The notes under the pieces: model-generated | Database searches by the model: none | The model's input: the letters and a program-made list of their open reading frames with translations, nothing else | Told to the model about the DNA's origin: nothing | Program-made: the position numbers and the translations under genes | NCBI GenBank assembly: GCA_020720185.1 | Contig: DYPB01000051.1 | Span: 1 to 14,735, forward strand | Origin: Flavobacterium psychrophilum | Lineage (GTDB): Bacteria; Bacteroidota; Bacteroidia; Flavobacteriales; Flavobacteriaceae | DNA: 14,735 nt | Direction of reading: 5' to 3' | Shown here: positions 7,921-13,915 of the stretch, piece after piece | Layout: the number at the start of each line of letters is the position of its first letter | Numbering within the stretch: the first letter of the stretch is position 1

Positions 7921-8931
7921 ATGAAAATAATAGTACCAATGGCTGGACGAGGTTCCAGATTACGACCACACACATTAACAATCCCAAAACCATTAATTCC
8001 TATTGCTGGCAAGCCTATCGTACATCGATTGGTTGAAGATATTGCCAAGGTTTTGAACCAAAAAATCGAAGAAGTAGCTTTTATTATACACGAAAGTTTT
8101 GGTAAAAAGGTAGAAGAAGATTTAATTGCAATTGCCAAAAAATTAGGAGCAAAAGGCACTATTTATTATCAAAACGAAGCTCTCGGAACAGGTCATGCCA
8201 TTATGTGTGCCAAAGATTCCCTGTCGGGTCCAGCCGTTATTGCATATGCAGACACCTTGATTCGTGCCGATTTCGATTTAGATAAAACCGCCGATTCTGT
8301 AATTTGGGTCAAACAAGTTGATGCACCAGAGCAGTTTGGCGTAATTAATCTAAATGATAAAAATGAAATTGTCGAATTGGTCGAAAAATCAAAAGAATTT
8401 GTGTCGGATTTAGCAGTAATTGGAATTTATTATTTTAAAGATGTTGCAGTTTTGAAAGCTGAATTACAGTTGGTTATCGACAATAATATTATTCATAGTG
8501 GCGAATATCAGATTAATGATGGCATCAAGCAAATGATGGCAAAAGGCATGAAATTTGTACCTGGCAAAGTTGATGAGTGGATGGATTGTGGTAATAAAGA
8601 AGTTACAGTTGATACCAACAATAGAATGCTTGGATTTTTACACACCGATGGCGAAAACTTAGTTGCGGCAGATGTAAAATTAGACAATTCAACCATCATT
8701 CCACCTTGTTATATTGGTGAAGATGTTTGTTTAATCAATGCAACAGTGGGACCAAATGTTTCACTTGGCAAGGGCTGTCATGTAATTAATAGCACAATAA
8801 AAAATAGTTTAGTCCAAACCCATTCACATATCAAAAATGCCAATTTAGATAATGCTATGATAGGTAATCACGCCAATTTTGACGGTAATTTTACGAAGAT
8901 TAGTATTGGTGATTATTGTATTCTTGAGTAG
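7921..8931 (+). CDS. sugar-phosphate nucleotidyltransferase
   Basis: This cytosolic enzyme should transfer a nucleotide from an NTP to a sugar 1-phosphate, giving an NDP-sugar for envelope polysaccharide or glycan synthesis. The N-terminal Rossmann-like domain begins with the pyrophosphorylase signature MAGRGSRLRPHT (7-18) followed by PKP (22-24). A metal-binding aspartate is likely D111 in AYADTL. GEYQINDGI (194-202) is the usual substrate-side motif. From about 255 to 335 the sequence shows hexapeptide-like repeats of a left-handed beta helix. The reading frame is open back to a TTG at 7819, but the ATG at 7921 gives the canonical start and 336 residues; the extra upstream residues would be translated from the G-rich leader. 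The sugar and nucleotide cannot be decided from the sequence (RmlA-, GlmU- and mannose-1-phosphate-type activities are all possible). It sits apart from the next conserved genes because of the accessory region downstream. Confidence 0.92.
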   Translation: MKIIVPMAGRGSRLRPHTLTIPKPLIPIAGKPIVHRLVEDIAKVLNQKIEEVAFIIHESFGKKVEEDLIAIAKKLGAKGTIYYQNEALGTGHAIMCAKDSLSGPAVIAYADTLIRADFDLDKTADSVIWVKQVDAPEQFGVINLNDKNEIVELVEKSKEFVSDLAVIGIYYFKDVAVLKAELQLVIDNNIIHSGEYQINDGIKQMMAKGMKFVPGKVDEWMDCGNKEVTVDTNNRMLGFLHTDGENLVAADVKLDNSTIIPPCYIGEDVCLINATVGPNVSLGKGCHVINSTIKNSLVQTHSHIKNANLDNAMIGNHANFDGNFTKISIGDYCILE

Positions 8932-8964
8932 CACAAATACATCAAAATTCGTTCTTCGTTCTTG

Positions 8965-9140
8965 AACCCAAATTACGCATTAGAAATCTATTTCAAACTC
9001 AAACTACTTCAAAAATAAGCACTTACTCCTATTTTTAAATTCAAAATACAAAAGTATTCTTTCTTCAAAAATAGTCCGTGAGCACTTATTTTTATTGCAT
9101 TTTGAGTTTTCATAACGAAGTCTAATGCGTAATTTGGGTT
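8965..9140. repeat. 176-bp palindromic (fold-back) element with 20-bp perfect ends
   Basis: The ends, aacccaaattacgcattaga (8965-8984) and its exact reverse complement (9121-9140), form a perfect 20-bp inverted repeat. The interior is also an imperfect palindrome: the left arm has AAACTCAAA then AAAAATAAG and CTATTTTT, and the reverse complement of the right arm has the same words in the same order, with one or two single-base offsets. The centre is the small hairpin AATAC-AAAA-GTATT at 9045-9058. The whole can fold into one long hairpin. It contains no gene. Such structure suits a MITE- or REP-like element moved by an enzyme encoded elsewhere, and transcribed it could act as a terminator or small RNA. 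A target duplication is not evident at its edges. Confidence 0.8.
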
Positions 9141-9162
9141 GAACATTCAACATTATTTTTTT

Positions 9163-9204
9163 GAATTTTGAACAACGAAAGAGGAATAACGAATGTTGAA
9201 ATAA
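9163..9204 (+). repeat. 7-nt phased GAA heptad run
   Basis: Six consecutive 7-nt units each begin with GAA: GAATTTT, GAACAAC, GAAAGAG, GAATAAC, GAATGTT, GAAATAA. On the other side of the palindrome the minus strand shows similar units (GAAGAAC, GAATTTT) next to its end at 8951-8964, in inverted orientation. The period is exact but the last four bases vary, so it is a degenerate array rather than a simple microsatellite. It lies just before the promoter of the toxin-antitoxin pair. Confidence 0.6.
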
Positions 9205-9232
9205 GCTGCACTGGATGGGAAAAATAATTCAT

Positions 9233-9240
9233 TATATTTG
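9233..9240 (+). promoter_or_regulatory. -7 element of the putative toxin-antitoxin operon
   Basis: TATATTTG at 9233-9240 fits TAnnTTTG exactly. No clean TTG lies at the right distance; the best -33 candidate is CTGG at 9211-9214. Transcription would begin around 9247, leaving a leader of about 10 nt before the ATG at 9256. Confidence 0.6.
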
Positions 9241-9255
9241 TAAAAATTTAAGACT

Positions 9256-9426
9256 ATGGAAACAATAATTTTAGAAAAAGGGAAAGTAAATTTCGATAAA
9301 AAATTTCGTGATTCAGAAAATAAAACGGAATTAAATTTTGATGAAAGATTTAAAAACGGAATTACTGCTGATGAATTGAAAAAAAGAACCACAGCGTTTA
9401 TAAAATCGTTGCCGTGGAAAAAATAA
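9256..9426 (+). CDS. putative type II antitoxin, 56 aa
   Basis: The ATG at 9256 opens a 56-codon frame that ends with TAA at 9424-9426. It starts 16 nt after a consensus -7 box. The product is small, highly charged and probably cytosolic: METIILEKGK, then a lysine- and aspartate-rich middle, then ADELKKRTTAFIKSLPWKK. No helix-turn-helix is evident; the helical, basic C-terminal end with a KSLPWKK tail is like the toxin-wrapping part of small antitoxins. The next gene starts at a GTG inside its last codons (overlap 13 nt), the translationally coupled antitoxin-first order common in type II modules. The call rests on size, order, overlap and the RelE/ParE-like look of the partner, not on a known family match. 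It could instead be an uncharacterised accessory protein. Confidence 0.6.
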   Translation: METIILEKGKVNFDKKFRDSENKTELNFDERFKNGITADELKKRTTAFIKSLPWKK

Positions 9427-9737
9427 ATATTATTTATGAATCCAATGTCGAAAACTACTTAAATGATTTGGTACATATTCTTTTTGAAGAAGAATATTTT
9501 GGTTTTATGGATAGTTCGATTATCTTTAAAGATAAAATAATTGATTTTATAGAGGACAATATAGTTTCGTTTCCTTCAAGAAAAACACCCGTTTCATTAC
9601 AATATTTAGGTTCAAATTATATTTTTTATAAATCGACACAAAGAACTTCGTGGTATGTTTTTTTTGATGTTTCAAGTAATAATTATTTGATTACAAGTAT
9701 TCTAAATAATAATTCAGAAGAAGTAAAATGGCTTTAA
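9414..9737 (+). CDS. putative RelE/ParE-like toxin
   Basis: This 107-residue protein starts at GTG 9414, which overlaps the preceding gene by 13 nt; there is no better in-frame start before residue 31. The second half looks like the beta-sheet core of RelE/ParE-superfamily proteins: YLGSNYIFYKSTQRTSWYVF (64-83), then YLITSILNNN near the end. This matches the order helices, then strands with a basic or aromatic tip (R, T, W, Y), then a final strand. RelE-type members cleave mRNA on the ribosome and ParE-type members poison gyrase; which applies here cannot be said. The residues R78, W81 and Y82 are candidates for function. The antitoxin-first arrangement and shared promoter support a toxin-antitoxin module. 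If the module is not active it may be a relic or a host-factor gene of unknown role. Confidence 0.62.
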   Translation: MEKINIIYESNVENYLNDLVHILFEEEYFGFMDSSIIFKDKIIDFIEDNIVSFPSRKTPVSLQYLGSNYIFYKSTQRTSWYVFFDVSSNNYLITSILNNNSEEVKWL

Positions 9738-9739
9738 AT

Positions 9740-9771
9740 AAACTTTGTGAATATCTGCAAACTTTGCGTGA
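9740..9771. repeat. short direct repeat AAACTTTG with GTGAA tails
   Basis: AAACTTTG occurs at 9740-9747 and 9759-9766, each followed within a few bases by GTGAA. It falls between the toxin and membrane-protein genes. The words resemble short dispersed CTTTGCG-type sequences I recall from flavobacterial intergenic regions; this is recollection and not something the window proves. A GTG at 9747 inside it opens a longer frame for the next gene but is an unlikely start. Confidence 0.4.
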
Positions 9772-9785
9772 AAAAATATAAAAAC

Positions 9786-10199
9786 ATGAGAGAGAAATTA
9801 TTCAAATACAGCATAATATCTTTAGTAATAATCAATTTTTGGACATTATATGGTTTTTTTGATTATTTTTTAGACAAATCAGATTCTTTTAGAGGATTTG
9901 GTTTACTAATTTTTTATGTGTGGAGCATTTATATTAGTATTGGTTTAGGATTTATTATATTAATAATTCGTCTGATTTATCATTTGAAATTTAAACGAAA
10001 TATCTTAAACACTAATTTATTATACATCTTTTGTGGAATATTTAATCTCAATTTATTTATAATTTGGATTATAACAGTTTGCCTAAAAATATCTATATTG
10101 GATACAATATTTTCTTGTTATGCATTATGCTCCCTAGTAATTTCTGCAATTATATTTTATGATATTTATAAAACGGATAAATACAGTATTCCATATTAA
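9786..10199 (+). CDS. small four-helix membrane protein, unknown function
   Basis: I do not recognise this protein. From ATG 9786 it has 137 residues, with four hydrophobic segments at roughly 8-29, 38-66, 76-101 and 105-127 and basic linkers (for example HLKFKRN), so it is predicted to sit in the inner membrane. No catalytic motif is visible. An in-frame GTG at 9747 would add 13 residues (150 total), but that extension runs through the AAACTTTG repeat and looks non-native. The gene lies 48 nt after the putative toxin, and the TPR gene starts 1 nt after its stop codon. It may belong to the accessory islet with the toxin-antitoxin pair rather than to the envelope operon. Possible roles such as an immunity or stress protein are speculation. 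Confidence 0.7.
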   Translation: MREKLFKYSIISLVIINFWTLYGFFDYFLDKSDSFRGFGLLIFYVWSIYISIGLGFIILIIRLIYHLKFKRNILNTNLLYIFCGIFNLNLFIIWIITVCLKISILDTIFSCYALCSLVISAIIFYDIYKTDKYSIPY

Positions 10200-10200
10200 A

Positions 10201-11544
10201 ATGACCAAAACCCTCCTAATACCACTCTTCCTCCTCACACAAACCGTGAGCGTCTTCGCACAGCCCGAAGCCAAAAAACCTTCCCCAGAAGAGGAATTTG
10301 CGGATGCCTATTTTGAAAGTTTGAAACAAAAAGGAATCGAAAATTATGATAAAGCAATTATTGAATTGGATAAATGTTTGAAACTAAAACCCAACGATGA
10401 AAATGTTTTTTATCAATTAGGCAAGAATTATCTGGCTCAAAAAAATCACGAATTATCCTATCAAAATTTTGAAAAAGCATCAAAAATTAACCCCAAAAAT
10501 CAATGGTTTTGGGTAGGTTTATACGATGTTTGCTACGAAAAAAAAGATTATAATCAAGCGATAATTATTGTCGAGAAACTGATTGGATTTGATGCAAAAT
10601 TTAAAGAAGATTTGCTATCGTTGTATATGAATACGGGTCAATTTGATAAAGCATTAGCATTAATTAATGAATTGAATGACAAAGTTGGAAGCACTGATAA
10701 ACGAGATTTGTATAAAGCAGATATCTTGAAAGATGCGAAATATCAGGTGTCAGAAAAAGATAATTTATTGATACAAATCAATAAAAACCCAACAGTTGAA
10801 CAATATTATTTGGATTTAATTTTATTATATTCCAAAAGCAATCAAGAAGAAAAAGCGTTGGAAATTGCCAAAAAATTAGAACAAAATATACCAAATTCAG
10901 ATTGGGCACAGGTTAGTTTGTTTAAATTTCATTTGAATAATAACGACGGGAAACGAGCCGTTAATTCAATGAATATCGTTTTAGAAAGTGCTAAAATAGA
11001 TGACAAAATTAAACATCGGGTATTGAATGAGTTTTTAATTTTTGTTAAAACAAATCCAAATTTTCAACCAGATTTAGACAAAGCAATAAGTTATTTTAAA
11101 AACGATTCGGAGGTAAAAGTGCCGAAAGAATTGGGTAAATATTATCAAAAACAAAAAGATTGGAAGAATGCTATAAAGTATTACGAACAACATTTTAAAG
11201 AAAATTCAGAACCAGATTTGCAAACCATTTTATTGCTTTTTGAATGCTATACGATGGATTTACAGTTTCAAACATTGGCACAAAAAACGGAAGAAACCAT
11301 AGTGCTTTTTCCATCGGAACCTTATATTTATTATTATGCAGGAATGGCAAATAATCAACTGAGAAACTTTAAAAAAGGAAAAGATTTTTTAGAAACAGGT
11401 TTAGATTATTTTGCAGAAGGTTTAGATTTGGAAATAAATTTTAACATACAATTAGGAGAAAGTTATGCGGGATTGGGTAATATTGCAAAAAAAGAGTTTT
11501 ACTTCGTAAAAGCGGAAAAATTATTAAATAACAGGAAAAAATGA
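10201..11544 (+). CDS. exported TPR-repeat protein
   Basis: The product is probably a periplasmic or membrane-associated scaffold built from tetratricopeptide repeats. Residues 1-20 form a signal peptide (MTKTLLIPLF, then LLTQTVSVFA, cleaved before Q21). TPR-type helix pairs are visible at about 44-66 (a KPNDENVFYQLG type turn), 67-100 (NYLAQ...NPKN) and 101-130, with weaker repeats to the end. I chose ATG 10201; an ATG at 10159 in the same frame would place 14 extra residues before the signal peptide and overlap the previous gene. The first 22 codons use C-ending and CTC-type codons unlike the A/T-ending body of the gene. Its stop overlaps the DUF4292 gene by 4 nt (ATGA), so the two are translationally coupled, with an EnvC-like gene next. 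Its partner is unknown; association with the other two envelope proteins is inferred from the operon. Confidence 0.88.
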   Translation: MTKTLLIPLFLLTQTVSVFAQPEAKKPSPEEEFADAYFESLKQKGIENYDKAIIELDKCLKLKPNDENVFYQLGKNYLAQKNHELSYQNFEKASKINPKNQWFWVGLYDVCYEKKDYNQAIIIVEKLIGFDAKFKEDLLSLYMNTGQFDKALALINELNDKVGSTDKRDLYKADILKDAKYQVSEKDNLLIQINKNPTVEQYYLDLILLYSKSNQEEKALEIAKKLEQNIPNSDWAQVSLFKFHLNNNDGKRAVNSMNIVLESAKIDDKIKHRVLNEFLIFVKTNPNFQPDLDKAISYFKNDSEVKVPKELGKYYQKQKDWKNAIKYYEQHFKENSEPDLQTILLLFECYTMDLQFQTLAQKTEETIVLFPSEPYIYYYAGMANNQLRNFKKGKDFLETGLDYFAEGLDLEINFNIQLGESYAGLGNIAKKEFYFVKAEKLLNNRKK

Positions 11545-12308
11545 AAAAATATTTAGCCATAATAACAATTGTATTAATGTTTTCGTGTAAGTCAAAAGCC
11601 ATTATCGAGAGAGAATCGAAGGTTACAGAAAAAACCGAAACGGATAAATTAATCGAAAATCATTATGCAAATAAATCGTCGTTTTCGTCGTTATATATTA
11701 AAGCCAATGTAAAATACAAAGACCCAAAACAAAGTCAATCGGTTACTGCTGAAATCAGGATAAAGAAAGATGAAATTATAATGTTAAGCATTCGGTTTAT
11801 GGGAATTACAATGGCAAAAGCCTTTATTACACCCGATAAAGTGAAGTATTACGAAAAAATAAACGGCAAGTTTTTTGATGGAAACTATGTCGCTTTGACC
11901 GATTTTTTGGGAACTGATTTGGATTTTAAAAAGGTCCAAAATTTATTAATAGGTCAAGCATTTGATGATTTACAGAAAGGAAAATACAGCAATACATTGG
12001 AAGATAAAATGTATAAATTGGAAATTTTGAATGACCAAAACACAAAAAAATCTTTTTATTTTAATGAGAAATTTCAAATTAAAAAAGAAATTATAAGCCA
12101 AGCAAAACAAAACCGAATTTTAGAAATAAATTATCCAAGTTTTAAAGAATATCCCAATGGTTTTTTACCTAATGCAGTATTAATTGAAGGTACTCAAGAG
12201 AAGGGAAATAACCTAATATCAATTGATTACGCAAATATTTCGTTTAACGAAGAGTTGAATTTCCCGTATAGCGTCCCTGAAGGTTACGAACAAGTTTTTA
12301 TAAAATAA
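11541..12308 (+). CDS. DUF4292 family lipoprotein
   Basis: This is a predicted membrane-attached lipoprotein of 255 residues. Residues 1-16 are a lipoprotein signal with a lipobox ending at C16 (MFSC), and the following Lys-Ser-Lys leaves the sorting destination open. The rest is rich in beta-strand-like stretches, such as SSLYIKANVKYKD, IIMLSIRFMGITMAKAFI and ISIDYANISFN; this pattern and the general appearance suit DUF4292, a Bacteroidetes family I relate loosely to LolA/LolB-like lipoprotein-carrier folds. No enzymatic motif is visible. It overlaps the TPR gene by 4 nt and is followed by the EnvC-like gene 9 nt later, so the three are one operon. A role in envelope or lipoprotein biogenesis is inferred from location and fold only. 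Confidence 0.85.
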   Translation: MKKYLAIITIVLMFSCKSKAIIERESKVTEKTETDKLIENHYANKSSFSSLYIKANVKYKDPKQSQSVTAEIRIKKDEIIMLSIRFMGITMAKAFITPDKVKYYEKINGKFFDGNYVALTDFLGTDLDFKKVQNLLIGQAFDDLQKGKYSNTLEDKMYKLEILNDQNTKKSFYFNEKFQIKKEIISQAKQNRILEINYPSFKEYPNGFLPNAVLIEGTQEKGNNLISIDYANISFNEELNFPYSVPEGYEQVFIK

Positions 12309-12317
12309 ATTTCAAAA

Positions 12318-13589
12318 ATGATGATAAAATACATATTAGGATTTTTACTGGTTCTTTGCACCTCCATTTCATATGCCCAGCCAAAAAGCGAACAAGAAAA
12401 ATTAGAAGAAAAGAAAGCACAAATTCAAAAACAAATTTTAGAAAACGAATGCTTATTACAAAAAGCTAAAAAGCAAGAAAAATCAGTATTAACGGTTATT
12501 GGTATTAAAAATCAAAAAATTCGTTTAAAAGAAAATTTAATTAATATAAACGAGGAAAAAACCAAGGTTTTGAGTAATAATATGTATTCTAACCAAATAA
12601 AAATCAACCACTTAAAAAAAGAATTAAACATTTTAAAGAAAGACTATGCCATGATGATTTTAAAATCATACAAAAGCAGATCAGAGCAAAGTAGAGCCAT
12701 GTTTTTATTGTCATCAGAAAATTTTTTGCAAGCCTACAAAAGAATTCAATACATGAAACAATACGCCAGTTATAGAAAAATGCAGAGCGATGAAATTGTA
12801 GAAAAAACAAACGAACTATCGGGATATAACAGAAGATTGAATGTTCAAAAAGAGTTGAAAGTAAAATTAATAAAAGAGAACGAACAAGAAAAAAAAGTTT
12901 TAGAAAGAGAAAAGCAAGAGCAAGTAATTTTAGCGAATACACTTAAAAAAGACAAAAAAAAAATAACCTCCATCATAAAACAACAACAGGATGAGACTAG
13001 AAGAATAGAACGTCAAATAGATAAATTAATTAGAGATGCGATTGCAGAAGCCAACAGAAAAGCTGCAGCAAAAGCCGCAAAAGCAAATCCTAATAAAGTT
13101 GTAACAGCCGCGGAAGCAAAAGCTACAGAATCGTCAATAAAAATTGTTTTGACCGCTGAAGGCAAAATAGAATCAGACAATTTTAAAGCCAATAGAGGCA
13201 GACTGCCTTGGCCAGTTGAGAGAGGCGCAATTAGTTTAAAATATGGCAATCAACCCCATCCCAACATTCCGTCAATAATGATTCATAATAGTGGAATTGA
13301 AATAACTACGGACAAAGGAGCAAACGCTAGATCGGTTTTTGCAGGTGAAGTTACCGAGGTTCAAATGACTGCTTCTGGAAGTAAATTGGTTTTTGTTAAA
13401 CACGGAGATTTTTTCACGGTGTATCAAAATTTAGGAAAAGTTTTTGTAAAAGAAGGTGATAAGGTTTCTATAAAACAAAGTATAGGACAAATTAGAACCA
13501 ATTCAGATACAGGGGCAGCGATTTTGAAATTTATGGTTTTGCAAAACATAAATTATTCAAATCCAGCAACTTGGATAACGCCGATGTAA
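12318..13589 (+). CDS. EnvC-like murein hydrolase activator (degenerate LytM)
   Basis: EnvC-type proteins bind and activate amidases that split peptidoglycan between daughter cells. This 423-residue protein has an N-terminal signal peptide (to about A20), a long lysine/glutamate-rich coiled coil (about 22-245), an alanine/lysine linker (246-290), and a C-terminal LytM/M23 fold (about 296-420). The zinc ligands of active M23 enzymes are not intact: the HxGxD region reads MIHNSGIEI (321-329, with E in place of D) and the final HxH becomes LKFMVL (403-408). This supports a non-catalytic activator. ATG codons at 12318 and 12321 are adjacent; the first is kept. It ends the TPR-DUF4292 operon, and no strong terminator follows. 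The target amidase is not in the window. Confidence 0.92.
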   Translation: MMIKYILGFLLVLCTSISYAQPKSEQEKLEEKKAQIQKQILENECLLQKAKKQEKSVLTVIGIKNQKIRLKENLININEEKTKVLSNNMYSNQIKINHLKKELNILKKDYAMMILKSYKSRSEQSRAMFLLSSENFLQAYKRIQYMKQYASYRKMQSDEIVEKTNELSGYNRRLNVQKELKVKLIKENEQEKKVLEREKQEQVILANTLKKDKKKITSIIKQQQDETRRIERQIDKLIRDAIAEANRKAAAKAAKANPNKVVTAAEAKATESSIKIVLTAEGKIESDNFKANRGRLPWPVERGAISLKYGNQPHPNIPSIMIHNSGIEITTDKGANARSVFAGEVTEVQMTASGSKLVFVKHGDFFTVYQNLGKVFVKEGDKVSIKQSIGQIRTNSDTGAAILKFMVLQNINYSNPATWITPM

Positions 13590-13747
13590 AATCAAACGAA
13601 ATAAAAAAGATTGTATCTGCAGCTTTAATTCGCCAAATTTAAAAGTAGCCCAATAAAAATATTAGGTTTGATTTACTAGTTATTAAGAAAAATCCAAATT
13701 ATTTTAATTAGCAAACAATAAAAAAACTTAACAATTTCAGTAGCGTT
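13590..13747. other. AT-rich intergenic stretch, no gene seen
   Basis: Between the EnvC-like stop and the dyad at 13748 the DNA is AT-rich with stop codons in all frames. I see no hairpin followed by a T-run strong enough to call a terminator; the nearest candidate is the dyad at 13748-13766, which is followed by TTTG. The promoter of the SoxB-like gene begins downstream. Confidence 0.6.
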
Positions 13748-13766
13748 AGTAATAATAAATATTACT
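13748..13766. promoter_or_regulatory. palindrome overlapping a -7 box, candidate operator
   Basis: AGTAATA (13748-13754) and TATTACT (13760-13766) form a perfect 7-bp inverted repeat around the 5-nt spacer ATAAA. Its right arm overlaps the -7 element TACTTTTG (13763-13770, TAnnTTTG). A dimeric repressor bound here would block the promoter of the SoxB-like gene. It could also be a weak terminator for the EnvC operon, since TTTG follows. The regulator is unknown. Confidence 0.5.
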
Positions 13767-13770
13767 TTTG
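13763..13770 (+). promoter_or_regulatory. -7 element for the SoxB-like gene
   Basis: TACTTTTG fits the Bacteroidetes TAnnTTTG consensus. No TTG lies at the -33 distance, so the site may need an activator. Transcription would start near 13777, just where the first leader hairpin begins. Confidence 0.55.
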
Positions 13771-13777
13771 CATAATA

Positions 13778-13876
13778 AAGTTATCTTATACAAGGAGTTG
13801 GATCCATAAATAACTTAATTAAAGCGACTTGAAAGTCAAATTTCTTACAAAATGAATACTAGCATGTTTATGCTAG
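13778..13876 (+). ncRNA. structured 5' leader, candidate cis-regulatory RNA
   Basis: Three stem-loops lie between the predicted transcription start and the SoxB-like ATG. The first pairs AAGTTAT (13778-13784) with ATAACTT (13810-13816) and stacks TTAT (13786-13789) on ATAA (13806-13809), with GGA/TCC inside. The second is GACT-TGAA-AGTC (13826-13837). The third is CTAGCAT-GTTT-ATGCTAG (13859-13876), a 7-bp stem. I compared it from memory with SAM, cobalamin and TPP riboswitch consensus and found no match. The run of structures over about 100 nt of AT-rich leader is compatible with a regulatory RNA, but pairing potential by chance in AT-rich DNA is high. Confidence 0.3.
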
Positions 13877-13915
13877 GCTTATCATATAAACTATAAATCA
13901 AATAAATAATTAAAA

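Noticed and set aside
7869..8159. Minus-strand frame of 96 codons over the nucleotidyltransferase start
   Set aside because: It is the complement of the conserved pyrophosphorylase N terminus and the G-rich leader.
8965..9140. CRISPR repeat or complete insertion sequence
   Set aside because: There is one palindromic unit with no regularly spaced repeats and no transposase frame between its ends.
9153..9392. Minus-strand frame of 79 codons across the heptad run and antitoxin gene
   Set aside because: It runs through the TAnnTTTG promoter and the phased repeat, and the plus-strand antitoxin frame explains the coding signal better.
12604..13249. Minus-strand frames within the EnvC-like gene
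   Set aside because: The coiled-coil codon composition on the plus strand (lysine/glutamate) produces long leucine/phenylalanine frames on the other strand.
13778..13915. SAM-type riboswitch upstream of the SoxB-like gene
   Set aside because: The leader lacks the conserved core motifs of SAM-I and SAM-II as I remember them, so only a generic structured leader is reported.
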